A DNA stretch of 40,414 nt from Alphaproteobacteria bacterium (GCA_030147745.1 JASBUS010000030.1:1-40414), one strand, 5' to 3'. Numbered from the stretch's first letter, positions 8,276 to 16,972 are shown. A program made the numbers and translations. The notes: generated by a model not told the origin, from the letters alone.

Positions 8276-9649
8276 ATGGTTAAGCAAATAAGACAAAATA
8301 TGAGGTTCACGAATAGCGAATCGGGCATGACGCTACTCGAGGTTGCCATGGGGATGATTATCCTTGGGTTATTTGTCGTTGCGCTGCTTCCATTTTACAA
8401 GAAGTATAAATATGACAGCATCAAATATGACACATCGCGCAGCTTAGGTGACGTCGAACGCGCGCTATCGCGATTCGCTCTTATACATGGTCGATACCCA
8501 AAACCTGCCGCGCGTAATTTGGCTTATGGCGATGCTGACTACGGCAAAGAAACCGGAGCCGCGATTGCAGCTTGCGTATTAAACGATCCAAAAGTTTGCC
8601 GCATCAATGGTTTTGGTGACAAAGACGGCGTTCCAGGCACAGACACTGTGCTCCGAGGGGATGTCCCATTTGCGGTTCTTGGCCTACCATACACAAGCAG
8701 TATTGATGGATATGGCAACCGCATAACTTATGTTATCAGTGAATCCCTAACCACAACAGACTTAACAACTTTTGATGACAGCTGGGGCGTTATTCGCGTC
8801 AAAAACCGTGCGGGTGTAGCCGATTCAGCAATAAATAACTTCACAGCTGGCGATGCTCATTTTGTGTTGATCAGCCATGGACGTAATGGTGTTGGAACAT
8901 ATACAAATGCGGGAACTTTACGCGCAGATTGTAGTGGTGTGAATTGGGGGCAAGATATAGAGAATTGTGACCTCGATTCAGAATATACTAACAATTTTGA
9001 TGCTTCAGTCGTCGATAGCTCAGGCATTCCACGTGACCGCCGTCAAGGTACGGATGTCGAAGGCGCAGCCTATTATGACGATTTTGTCGAATTCAGTAAT
9101 TTATTAATTGAGGGCACATGGCTACGTTCTGGTGATAATATTGCCTCTGGAAGCTCTGTGAACTCCAGCATAGTTGCGGTTAAAATTGGCGCACAAAATA
9201 GCAGTGCTGCACCAGAAGATGAAGTTGTCTATTACAATGACGTCGATGGCGATGGTGATGGACGCAATGATCCACCAACCGCGAAGTTAAATATTGTTGG
9301 CGCGAACCGAGATTTAAAGGCTAATGCTGTATATCTTAACCGTTTATGTCCGGCGTCTGACCCAACATGTAATCAAGAAACACTTATTGGTGACGGCGTC
9401 AATTTTAATGCCGGCATATTTAATCCTGCAATATTAGGCACAGATGGCGGCGGCACAAGTGGCGTCACATTATCTAACTCTGGTGGCATCCAATGCCCTG
9501 CTGGTGAACATCTGGTCGGCATCGCTGGTGCAGAAGAAGTTTGTCAAAAAATTGTTCCACCAAGTGTACGCAGCATGGGAGATGACCCCTGCCCAGTCCC
9601 TGGTGAATTTCCACGCGGCATTTCAGGCGGCGTCGTGATTTGTAAATAA
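8276..9649 (+). CDS. Large prepilin-like protein 1 with GspG-like ectodomain
   Basis: A type IV pilin/type II secretion pseudopilin-like protein of 457 aa. A 17-residue leader ends in Gly, followed by the prepilin cleavage site and hydrophobic helix (G|MTLLEVAMGMIILGLF). The expected +5 Glu is present. The ectodomain is far larger than in ordinary pilins (150-200 aa). It carries DKDGVPGTD, DGYGNRITYV and HFVLISHGRNGVGTY, which recall the Ca-binding DxWGNP...GPDG signatures of GspG. A DxDxDG run (DVDGDGDGRND) near residue 322 is a possible calcium loop. The end is a Cys-containing segment finishing GGVVIC. The start is uncertain (8276 or 8300); I prefer 8276 for its AGG site and the upstream TATAAT. 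It is first of three genes and probably a minor pilin or tip protein. Confidence 0.8.
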   Translation: MVKQIRQNMRFTNSESGMTLLEVAMGMIILGLFVVALLPFYKKYKYDSIKYDTSRSLGDVERALSRFALIHGRYPKPAARNLAYGDADYGKETGAAIAACVLNDPKVCRINGFGDKDGVPGTDTVLRGDVPFAVLGLPYTSSIDGYGNRITYVISESLTTTDLTTFDDSWGVIRVKNRAGVADSAINNFTAGDAHFVLISHGRNGVGTYTNAGTLRADCSGVNWGQDIENCDLDSEYTNNFDASVVDSSGIPRDRRQGTDVEGAAYYDDFVEFSNLLIEGTWLRSGDNIASGSSVNSSIVAVKIGAQNSSAAPEDEVVYYNDVDGDGDGRNDPPTAKLNIVGANRDLKANAVYLNRLCPASDPTCNQETLIGDGVNFNAGIFNPAILGTDGGGTSGVTLSNSGGIQCPAGEHLVGIAGAEEVCQKIVPPSVRSMGDDPCPVPGEFPRGISGGVVICK

Positions 9650-9672
9650 TACAAGAAAGATTTGATCAACCA

Positions 9673-10929
9673 ATGATGACAAAGATTAGAAAATTGAACA
9701 AACACTATAGATCCGCAATCGAGGGCTTCACCTTGATTGAGCTATCTATCGTGATTATCATCATTGCGATTACGATGATCCCGCTACTTCAAGCAATTGA
9801 ACGCTACTATGATAACCGTCGTATAGATTACACCCGCAAAGTCATCGCCGCTGCAACCACAATGATTTCAGAATATCCAAATGCAGTTGTTGAAGAAGTC
9901 TATCCATGTCCTGCCTATCGTGACAAACCGATTACAGATGTTGATTATGGGGTTTCCCCTGATTGTAGCGCCCTGCCCGCTGATGTTGATCAACCGGGTG
10001 AATGTTATCGTGGTGTCTGTATCATTGAAAGCAATGTCGATCGCGATGGTGTCCCAGGCAATGATTGGATTATTATTGGCGGCTTCCCAATCGCACTCAT
10101 CCAAGAAGAAGCCGCAAAGGGGAATGTTGACTATCGTACAGCGGATCAATTTAGCACGCGCATGGATTTAGATGGCTGGGGCAATCAGCTGACCTATGCC
10201 GTCAGTTACAACTACACCATTGAAGGCAACCGTGAAAAATATTGGCTTGGTGTGATTGATGCACGCGATGAGTTTGGTTTACCGACCGCAGGTGTCGGCG
10301 ACAACGCCCATTTTGTCGTCGTCTCACATGGTCCAAATCAGTTAGGCGCCTATAATAGTAATGGTATAGTTGGTTTCGCGTGTGATGCTGCGACAGTAGA
10401 AGGCGATAACTGCGATAACGACCCAAGCTTTACACAAGCGCTCGGTTTTTATAAATCTAACTCAGCACAAAGCTATGATGATTTTGTCCGTTTCTATACA
10501 ATTAATTCACAAAGTATTTGGGATGAAGATGAGGATCCAGCTTGGGCGCGCGATCAAGTCTATTTCGCCCCAAGCGGCAATTTGTCCATCGCGATGGATA
10601 GCGCGACATTGCCAACCGTTGCTTTAGACGTTAATGGCGAAGTTAAGGTGAACAACAACTTGCTCGTCGATGAAGTTTGCGACAGCGGCGGCTTATGTTT
10701 TAATACAGCGTTGATTACAGGCTCTTCACCATGCGGTAGTGCGACCGAAGTCATGATTGGTGTAGAGGAAAATAGCGTTGATTGCGCCGTACCAAGCTAT
10801 ACGCCCGCAGGTAAATGTGAGCGTGAATTTGGCGGCGCCCCCGATGATGGGGATGATACGAATAACGAAATAGGATTTATTCAAGGATTTGATGGTGACG
10901 GAGGGGTAATATGTTATTACAAACCATAA
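9673..10929 (+). CDS. Large prepilin-like protein 2 with GspG-like ectodomain
   Basis: 418 aa, with an 18-residue basic leader and a textbook prepilin site (EG|FTLIELSIVIIII). It has the same layout as the preceding gene: YPCPAYRDKP, DRDGVPGND (a DxDG acidic loop), MDLDGWGNQLTYAVS, HFVVVSHGPNQLGAYN, YDDFVRF, then LPTVALDVNGEVKV and a Cys-bearing end finishing GGVICYYKP. The DGWGN plus SHGPN pair strengthens the likeness to GspG. The LDVNGEVKV phrase resembles beta-structured fibre segments of tail and pilus-tip proteins (inference). It lies 23 bases after gene 1, and its last 19 bases overlap the next gene if that starts at 10911. No strong ribosome-binding site is seen (AAGAAAGA about 11 bases upstream), so coupling to gene 1 is possible. 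Confidence 0.8.
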   Translation: MMTKIRKLNKHYRSAIEGFTLIELSIVIIIIAITMIPLLQAIERYYDNRRIDYTRKVIAAATTMISEYPNAVVEEVYPCPAYRDKPITDVDYGVSPDCSALPADVDQPGECYRGVCIIESNVDRDGVPGNDWIIIGGFPIALIQEEAAKGNVDYRTADQFSTRMDLDGWGNQLTYAVSYNYTIEGNREKYWLGVIDARDEFGLPTAGVGDNAHFVVVSHGPNQLGAYNSNGIVGFACDAATVEGDNCDNDPSFTQALGFYKSNSAQSYDDFVRFYTINSQSIWDEDEDPAWARDQVYFAPSGNLSIAMDSATLPTVALDVNGEVKVNNNLLVDEVCDSGGLCFNTALITGSSPCGSATEVMIGVEENSVDCAVPSYTPAGKCEREFGGAPDDGDDTNNEIGFIQGFDGDGGVICYYKP

Positions 10930-13604
10930 AGGGGCTGACCATGCGTATAGGCCAAGATAAGCACACGCAATCGCGTGGCTTTACATTAATTGAAATTTCA
11001 ATCGCACTGATTGTCGTGGGCTTGCTCATTACGCCGCTCTTTAGCCTCTACGCGCAATATACAGTTAAAAAGAAACTTGAGAACACCGAAAGCAATATCC
11101 GCCGTGTCGTCTCGATGATGGAAGAATATCGTGACATTAACGGTGAATATCCATGTCCCGCACCAATGAATGTCCCTCGCACGGATGTTAATAATGGTCG
11201 TGCATTACCATGTGATGCAGCAACTTTTGCAGCATTTCCACAAACGCAGGGCGAATGTTTAAATGGCATATGTTTAAAAGCCGCACCAAATGGCGCTAGC
11301 GATGTGGTCATCGGCTCCGTACCATTCCGTGACTTGCAAATGACCGAAGACGATTCCCTTGATGCATATGGCAACCGCTTACTTTATGCCGTAACACAAG
11401 ATTTAACTGAAATTACGACATTCAACACTGATGCTGGTGGCATATCGATCGTTGATAGCGCGGGCAATGAAATGACGCGCAACCAAGACGCCATGTTTAT
11501 TGTCTTAAGTTATGGCCCTTCAAAAGAAGGCGCCTATAGTAAGTTTGGCGTTTTACAACAACCTTGTTCGACCGTTTCAACGATCGAGACTAACAACTGT
11601 ATAGCAGATTTTGGTGGCGGCGTCCCCGTTACTATGGCCTCAACCGATGCTATATTCTCTTATGCGCCGATTACGACGGCACAAAATGCAGATACTTTTG
11701 ACCATATGTTGCAATTCCATGCAACACATGAACAGGCATTGTGGCGCCGATATAACAATACAGCAGCAGAGATCATTCATGCCCAAGATTTATCACAAGA
11801 TCGAACTGTTGCACTCGGCGTGAAGGAGCCCGATACAGATATCGAGTTGCAGGTAAATAGCCAGGTGGCCAATGCAGGGCAAAATGTTGCATCCATCCGC
11901 ATTAACTCAGGCAACCTTATTACAGATCAGCTTTGTGATGAAAGCGGCACATATTGTTTTGAACCTAAACTGCTTGCTGGTGATTTTGATGCTGGCACAG
12001 GTGGTATGCGCTGTACAAATGCTGACGAATATATGGTCGGCATTGACGGCGACCAACCTATATGCCAGAAACTGGAAATCAAATGCCCTGATTTAACGCC
12101 AGTTTTAAAGGGCGTAAATCCTGATGGTACACTTAACTGCGATGTTGCACCAGGGAACAACTGTCAAACTGCGACACAATCCGTATGTGGACCAAATGAC
12201 GTGACCCTCGCTTATGGCGCAGATCAATCTGAACCAACAGTGACTGCTGGTTTAGAAAATTGTGCTGAAGCGACTTTTAAATGTAACAACGGCACATGGT
12301 CTTTACTTGACAGTAGCCAAGCGACACCTGCACGCTGTAACTTTGTGACAGAAGTAACAACCACTGTAGAAGATTGCGGCGCTCCGGGTATTGATGAACT
12401 TTATGGCGATCAAACACGAACAATTACGACCACAACCAAGTGTAACGCCCCATCGGATGTCGTCCCTGACGGCGCATGCATATGCGGCAAAAACGAAGAT
12501 GGCTCAACTATTCCTAGTGGCTATGAGTATAAATATTGCTACGATATTAAAGTAGGCGGCGTTCCGTTAGCGACAAAGTCCTCACCTACATATTTCTCGG
12601 ATGGGACAACGCATGACTACACAGTGCGTAGACTTATGAAAACACAGCTTGATGGCGGCGTATGTAAGCGTTATGCGCCATCTGGCTGGGATCAAAGCAA
12701 CTGTGTATGTCCTAGTTATCCAGCGAGCGAACCATATACTTTAAAAACAATCTCAGAATGGCCAGGGCTTGGCCCAACAACAGGCGGCAACATCAATTCA
12801 TGGGATGGCAACGCGACCTTTAAAGATATGCCCGCTCGCTTTAAAGCTGTATCTTGCCCATCTGGTAAAAGTGGTTCACGTGAGCGTTTAGAATATTATG
12901 ACGCAAGATTATCGCAATGTAATTGGAAGTTTACGAGCACTGCAGTTTACCGTGCGGATACCTGTACATGTGATAATTACCCAGGTTTCGATACAAAAAC
13001 TGAACCTGTTGCCTGTGGTGGTGGCTTCCCTGGTTCAATCTCACAAGATTGGAAATGGAATATGAGCAGCTGTAAATGGCAAAAGGACGGCCCAACTTAT
13101 GGCACATGCGCATGTGATAAAGACCCAACAAACCCACCAGATGAAACTATCTCTTGTGGTACAGGTTACTTTGCAACAGGCAGCTATAAAAAGCGTGCGA
13201 TGAAGCTTAAAACCTCAACCTGTGAATGGGTGAGCGACCCAAGCGGCGCCATTACAGAAGATAACTGTGTATGCGCAGGCCCACAAACGGGAACACAGCC
13301 ACATAGCTGTGACAATCCGACATGTGAAATTCCTGATGTAGATGATCAAATCACTATACCACTTACATCCTCATGTCAGCTTGACAACCCGAGCGCAACG
13401 ATTACGACCGTTGGCTCATGTAAGGAACGTAAATTCTTCTGGGATAAGGTGAGTTCTGAAGGCTTCGCTGATCCACCGCCAACAAACCCTCGCTACATTG
13501 ATGACCCTTGTGGCTGTGGCGATGAACATGAAAAAGAATTCTGTTACGAATATGGTGATAGTACCTTCCGTAAATATAAATGTGAATGTCGCCGTGCTGA
13601 ATAA
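10911..13604 (+). CDS. Giant prepilin-like protein 3 with Cys-rich repeat tail
   Basis: 897 aa. The prepilin site is SRG|FTLIEISIALIVVGLL with Glu at +5. Residues 50-390 repeat the architecture of the two upstream genes (YPCPAP, LDAYGNRLLYAV, MFIVLSYGPSKEGAYS, SGNLITDQLC, EYMVGIDG), but the DxDGVPGxD loop is absent. Residues 390-897 are unique and Cys-rich. Seven Cys-x-Cys pairs occur at 523, 598, 685, 733, 786, 867 and 891. Three clear modules (649-687, 702-735, 749-788) follow C-x(18-21)-C-x-W-x(9-12)-C-x-C. This suggests a disulfide-stabilised tail, perhaps an adhesive tip (inference). Two starts have good ribosome-binding sites: 10911 (GGAGG, overlapping gene 2) and 10941 (AAGGGG). They give leaders of 23 or 13 residues. 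I keep 10911, at about even odds. Confidence 0.8.
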   Translation: MLLQTIKGLTMRIGQDKHTQSRGFTLIEISIALIVVGLLITPLFSLYAQYTVKKKLENTESNIRRVVSMMEEYRDINGEYPCPAPMNVPRTDVNNGRALPCDAATFAAFPQTQGECLNGICLKAAPNGASDVVIGSVPFRDLQMTEDDSLDAYGNRLLYAVTQDLTEITTFNTDAGGISIVDSAGNEMTRNQDAMFIVLSYGPSKEGAYSKFGVLQQPCSTVSTIETNNCIADFGGGVPVTMASTDAIFSYAPITTAQNADTFDHMLQFHATHEQALWRRYNNTAAEIIHAQDLSQDRTVALGVKEPDTDIELQVNSQVANAGQNVASIRINSGNLITDQLCDESGTYCFEPKLLAGDFDAGTGGMRCTNADEYMVGIDGDQPICQKLEIKCPDLTPVLKGVNPDGTLNCDVAPGNNCQTATQSVCGPNDVTLAYGADQSEPTVTAGLENCAEATFKCNNGTWSLLDSSQATPARCNFVTEVTTTVEDCGAPGIDELYGDQTRTITTTTKCNAPSDVVPDGACICGKNEDGSTIPSGYEYKYCYDIKVGGVPLATKSSPTYFSDGTTHDYTVRRLMKTQLDGGVCKRYAPSGWDQSNCVCPSYPASEPYTLKTISEWPGLGPTTGGNINSWDGNATFKDMPARFKAVSCPSGKSGSRERLEYYDARLSQCNWKFTSTAVYRADTCTCDNYPGFDTKTEPVACGGGFPGSISQDWKWNMSSCKWQKDGPTYGTCACDKDPTNPPDETISCGTGYFATGSYKKRAMKLKTSTCEWVSDPSGAITEDNCVCAGPQTGTQPHSCDNPTCEIPDVDDQITIPLTSSCQLDNPSATITTVGSCKERKFFWDKVSSEGFADPPPTNPRYIDDPCGCGDEHEKEFCYEYGDSTFRKYKCECRRAE

Positions 13605-13628
13605 ACAGCCATAGATATAAAAACAAAC

Positions 13629-13662
13629 AAAAGCGCCGCAGCCATCTGCGGCGCTTTTTTAT
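13629..13662. terminator. Bidirectional terminator between pilin cassette and methyltransferase
   Basis: An 11-bp perfect stem, 13631-13641 with 13646-13656, and a CCAT loop. A T6 tract follows on the plus strand and an A-rich flank gives Ts on the minus strand. It can end both the pilin transcript and the converging methyltransferase transcript. Confidence 0.9.
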
Positions 13663-13679
13663 TTGCGCGTATTTAGATG

Positions 13680-14312
13680 TTAAATCTTACACATAAATTC
13701 ACAAAAGACGCGGTTATGGTGGTCTTCGGGGAGGATGCGCTCTAAATCTTTTGTGGCATCATGGGTCAGCTGGAAATCTTTACGCAGGCGTTCTTGTATA
13801 TTTATACCATCATCCGCCCAGCCGCGTGGTGTGACGGGGACGCAGCGCTGCACGGTATTGGCAATAAAAAATGGTGCGCCTTGCGGCAGGCTGCGTAGAA
13901 TTGTTTGATAGGCGGGCTCAAAATCGCAATGCTGCAATACCCAGATGCTGTAAGCACCATCGACCTTAACCGCCCCCTCTTTGACCCTTTGTTGATATTT
14001 CTCTAAGCTCATCGCCGTGAAATTTGGATGCGCGACATAGGCAAAAGCCTCACGCAGCATATCCGAAGAGGTATCGACTCCAATGACGGAGCAGCCTGTC
14101 TTGCGTATAAGTTCACGCGCGATGCGTCCAATGCCCGCACCATAATCCAGAAGGACGCTTTTTTCTGTGATGTCCATTTGCGCAATCATCATATCGACAA
14201 AAGCTTCTGTTTCACGATGCCAGCGCTCTAGCGTATCGCCCGTTAAAATGATTTTGGCCAAATCACCGACATTGTCACCATTGAAACGGTGTTCATCATA
14301 ATATTTAACCAT
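13680..14312 (-). CDS. Class I SAM-dependent methyltransferase
   Basis: A soluble 210-aa protein with the Rossmann-type motif I VLLDYGAGIGRIA at about 53-65, an acidic end of strand 2 (VIGVDTSSDML, about 75-85) and a motif near VDGAYSIWVLQH (about 117-128). These are typical of SAM-binding methyltransferases. The substrate cannot be read from the sequence; the C-terminal part (PEDHHNRVFCEF) matches nothing I recognise. ATG 14312 follows a TAAGGT site. It is monocistronic, transcribed away from nhaA and toward the terminator shared with the pilin genes. Confidence 0.75.
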   Translation of the reverse strand: MVKYYDEHRFNGDNVGDLAKIILTGDTLERWHRETEAFVDMMIAQMDITEKSVLLDYGAGIGRIARELIRKTGCSVIGVDTSSDMLREAFAYVAHPNFTAMSLEKYQQRVKEGAVKVDGAYSIWVLQHCDFEPAYQTILRSLPQGAPFFIANTVQRCVPVTPRGWADDGINIQERLRKDFQLTHDATKDLERILPEDHHNRVFCEFMCKI

Positions 14313-14495
14313 TACATTTACCTTAGAACTTAATAATCAAAATTTTTAAAATATATATTTATCATAACATTTATAAGTTAATATTAATATAATAAAAATC
14401 TAATACAACCCTTCGTATAATACGGATATACTCTTTAGACGCTGCATTGCGCCAAATAGATGGCATTCTAGTGAAAATTTACGCCACATTTACAT

Positions 14496-14515
14496 AATTG
14501 TGAGAGAATTGTAAG
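14496..14515 (+). repeat. Direct repeat upstream of nhaA, one helical turn apart
   Basis: AATTGTGAG (14496-14504) and AATTGTAAG (14507-14515) differ at one base and start 11 bp apart. Tandem half-sites on one face of the helix are typical of response-regulator binding. A weak -35/-10 pair (TTGTGA 14499-14504, TAGGAT 14521-14526, spacer 16) overlaps it. This is suggestive only. Confidence 0.3.
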
Positions 14516-14556
14516 CGGTATAGGATATATTTATTAAATTTAGGGTTTAAATTGGG

Positions 14557-15984
14557 ATGGGATTATTTTCACGGGTGCCGTATCATCGGTCACCCAAAAC
14601 ACAGATAGAAGAACAGGTCGAGGAACTCCTCTCCCCGATCGAGAAATTCACACATAACCAAATTGCAACAGGCATATTTCTCGCCATTGCTTCGATTTTA
14701 AGCATGGTGATTTTTAATAGCCCATTTCACGATGCCTTCCATCATATTTCGGAATATTCCTTAGGGATCTTTTTGGCGCAACACCAATTTGCGCTACCGA
14801 TACACGAATGGATCAGCAGTGGCCTGATGGCCGTCTTTTTCCTTTATATCGGGTTAGAGCTTAAACGTGAAATGCTGGTAGGTGAATTGCGCCATGTTAG
14901 GCAATCCGTAACCGTCCTCTGTGCCGCAGCAGGTGGCATGGTCATGCCTGGGCTTATTTATCTCATCTTTAATTATGGTGGTCCCCATATGAATGGCTGG
15001 GCCATTCCCATGGCGACAGATGCCGCTTTTGCCCTTGGGACACTCGCTTTATTAGCGCGCCATGCTTCACCCATGTGCTTTGCTTTTTTGGCCGCGCTTG
15101 CCATTTTTGATGACCTCGGCTCTGTCATGATTATTGCCGTATTCTATTCCCACGGCTTCGATATCATCATGGTTGGTTATTCAGCCATACTCTTTTCCAT
15201 GCTGCTGATCTGTAACATCCTCGGCGTACGTCATGTCGGGATATATATGTTGATCGGTATTGGCCTATGGTATTGCGTTCATGAATCAGGCGTTCACGCA
15301 ACCGTCGCGGGGATACTGATTGCTGCTGCCGTGCCTGCCCGCCCAAAGGTTTTGCAGGACGGCTTTATACGCCGCGCCAAAGCACTGCTCTTCATGATGG
15401 ATCATGTCGGCAATCAGGATGATGATATCTTGAAAGCCCCTAAACAGCACCATTTGCTTCACGAAATAAAAGACATGGCGAGCAAAGCCAGTACGCCGCT
15501 ACAGGCATGGGAAACAAAGCTAAAACCACGCGTAACGGTTTATGTCTTGCCTTTATTCGCCTTATTTAATGCGGGCGTTGTCATTGGCATGCATAATCTG
15601 GATGGCATTTTGATTAATCCTGTCGTGCTTGGCATTTTCTTTGGTCTATTAATCGGCAAGCCGCTTGGCATCACGTTATTTACGTGGGCTGCGGTAAAAT
15701 TCTGTAAAGGTGCATTGCCGGAAGGATTGAATATGCGCGATATACTCGGTTTAAGTATGCTTGGCGGCATGGGCTTTACCATGGCGCTGCTCATTGCGAA
15801 TATAAGCTTTGAGGCGGGCTCACAAATACTGGAACAAGCAAAGCTATCCATCCTGACCGCATCGGTATTTGCAGGCATTATTGGCGCACTAATTTTGATG
15901 CATAATAACCATCATCCTGTTAAGCGTCCAATAGCACCCCCGCAAGAGGATAATAACGTCAGTCATATTAATGTCGTGAAATAA
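14557..15984 (+). CDS. nhaA: Na+/H+ antiporter NhaA
   Basis: Inner-membrane antiporter that exports Na+ (or Li+) in exchange for protons, for pH and salt homeostasis. 475 aa with about twelve hydrophobic segments. The key residues known from E. coli NhaA are present: TDAAFALG with D155 (equivalent to D133), IFDDLG with D185 and D186 (D163/D164), ESGVHATVAG at 243-252, and K368 in LLIGKPLG (K300). A hydrophilic insertion of about 50 residues (275-325) makes it longer than the 388-aa E. coli protein. Such loops are common in other NhaA proteins. ATG 14557 has only a weak AGGG site about 12 bases upstream. Confidence 0.95.
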   Translation: MGLFSRVPYHRSPKTQIEEQVEELLSPIEKFTHNQIATGIFLAIASILSMVIFNSPFHDAFHHISEYSLGIFLAQHQFALPIHEWISSGLMAVFFLYIGLELKREMLVGELRHVRQSVTVLCAAAGGMVMPGLIYLIFNYGGPHMNGWAIPMATDAAFALGTLALLARHASPMCFAFLAALAIFDDLGSVMIIAVFYSHGFDIIMVGYSAILFSMLLICNILGVRHVGIYMLIGIGLWYCVHESGVHATVAGILIAAAVPARPKVLQDGFIRRAKALLFMMDHVGNQDDDILKAPKQHHLLHEIKDMASKASTPLQAWETKLKPRVTVYVLPLFALFNAGVVIGMHNLDGILINPVVLGIFFGLLIGKPLGITLFTWAAVKFCKGALPEGLNMRDILGLSMLGGMGFTMALLIANISFEAGSQILEQAKLSILTASVFAGIIGALILMHNNHHPVKRPIAPPQEDNNVSHINVVK

Positions 15985-15993
15985 AAGGAAAAA

Positions 15994-16069
<76 letters not shown>

Positions 16070-16090
16070 TTGCCTGAACAAGATGGAGCG

Positions 16091-16119
16091 AAGATAAGAG
16101 ATTTTAACGCCCAATGCAA
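16091..16119 (-). promoter_or_regulatory. Candidate promoter of tRNA-Ala
   Basis: On the minus strand: TTGCAT (16114-16119), a 17-base spacer and TATCTT (16091-16096). RNA would begin near 16084, about 15 bases before the mature tRNA. Box matches are moderate; position and spacing support it. Confidence 0.4.
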
Positions 16120-16122
16120 GCG

Positions 16123-16161
16123 CAAAAGAAAAGCCCGAGAGAAATATCCGCTCGGGCTTTT
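16123..16161 (-). terminator. Rho-independent terminator of the BI-1 gene
   Basis: AAGCCCGAG (16131-16139) pairs with CTCGGGCTT (16151-16159). On the minus strand the stem is followed by TTTTCTTTT, shortly downstream of the stop at 16183. Confidence 0.85.
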
Positions 16162-16182
16162 TCGTATTGTTTTACTTAGCGA

Positions 16183-16896
16183 TTAATCGCCACCGCGCAT
16201 TAGTTGCAACAGGTTCATGAAGATCGCAATAAAGCTGATGTAAAGTGACAAAGCACCAGACCATGCAAGGCGGCTATTTGCTTCATCACCATAGCCTGCG
16301 CTATAGCTACGCTTCATATTTTGTGTTTCCCATGCTGTGATGCCTGAGAACGCCAAGATCGAAACGATTGAGATTAGATCTGCAAAGCCCGCGCTTTTGA
16401 AGAAGAACATGTTCATAATGCCCATCGCCAAAACACCAAACACACCCATGATACAGAATGTACCAAGTGCGCTTAAGTCACGTTTGCTGCTATAACCAAA
16501 AATGCTTAAACCTGAGAACATAATCGTTGCCAGCAAAAAGGCACGCGAAATGTCGCCAATTTGGTATGCATAGAATATGGTTGAGAAGCTTATGCCATAA
16601 AGTACCGACACACCTAAAAACGACAAACGCAAAGTGTTTGCCGACATACGTGCTGGGTTAAAGCCAAACCAAATAACAGCAATTGGTGCAAACATAATCA
16701 CATAAGCTTGCGGACCAGATAATAATAATTTCATTAATTCAGGGCTGCTTGCCACAAAAAATGAAACCAATGCGCTGACCAGAACCCCCAGCGACATGCG
16801 GGCGTAAACGCGGTTCATATGCGCCTTCAAGCCAGCATCATAAGATACGGCCGAAGAATTTACGCCTGAGAAACGATCAGGATTAACGTTGTTCAT
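16183..16896 (-). CDS. Bax inhibitor-1 (BI-1/YccA) family membrane protein
   Basis: 237 aa with about seven transmembrane segments after a short polar N-terminus. Family features are the first-helix start HMNRVYARMSLGVLVSALVS, the central FGYSSKRDLSALG, WETQNMKRSY and the C-terminal ALSLYISFIAIFMNLLQLM followed by a short acidic end. Bacterial members include YccA, which modulates FtsH proteolysis, and BsYetJ, a pH-sensitive calcium leak channel; which role applies here is not evident. A GGAG site lies 7 bases before ATG 16896. The gene is monocistronic, with a strong promoter and its own terminator. Confidence 0.93.
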   Translation of the reverse strand: MNNVNPDRFSGVNSSAVSYDAGLKAHMNRVYARMSLGVLVSALVSFFVASSPELMKLLLSGPQAYVIMFAPIAVIWFGFNPARMSANTLRLSFLGVSVLYGISFSTIFYAYQIGDISRAFLLATIMFSGLSIFGYSSKRDLSALGTFCIMGVFGVLAMGIMNMFFFKSAGFADLISIVSILAFSGITAWETQNMKRSYSAGYGDEANSRLAWSGALSLYISFIAIFMNLLQLMRGGD

Positions 16897-16943
16897 TTAC
16901 TTTCTCCATACATAAATGTCAAAATTTAGTATTCTTATATATC

Positions 16944-16972
16944 ATTATATAGAATACGTCACGCCTTTTCAA
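16944..16972 (-). promoter_or_regulatory. Strong sigma-70-type promoter of the BI-1 gene
   Basis: On the minus strand: TTGAAA (16967-16972), exactly 17 bases, then a perfect TATAAT (16944-16949). RNA would start near 16937, giving a leader of about 40 bases. It is the best promoter match in the window. Confidence 0.7.

Noticed and set aside
14496-14518. Partial similarity to the E. coli lac operator (TTGTGAG... then AAGCGG)
   Set aside because: Only a short run matches and it lacks the operator's dyad symmetry; no sugar operon or LacI gene is near.
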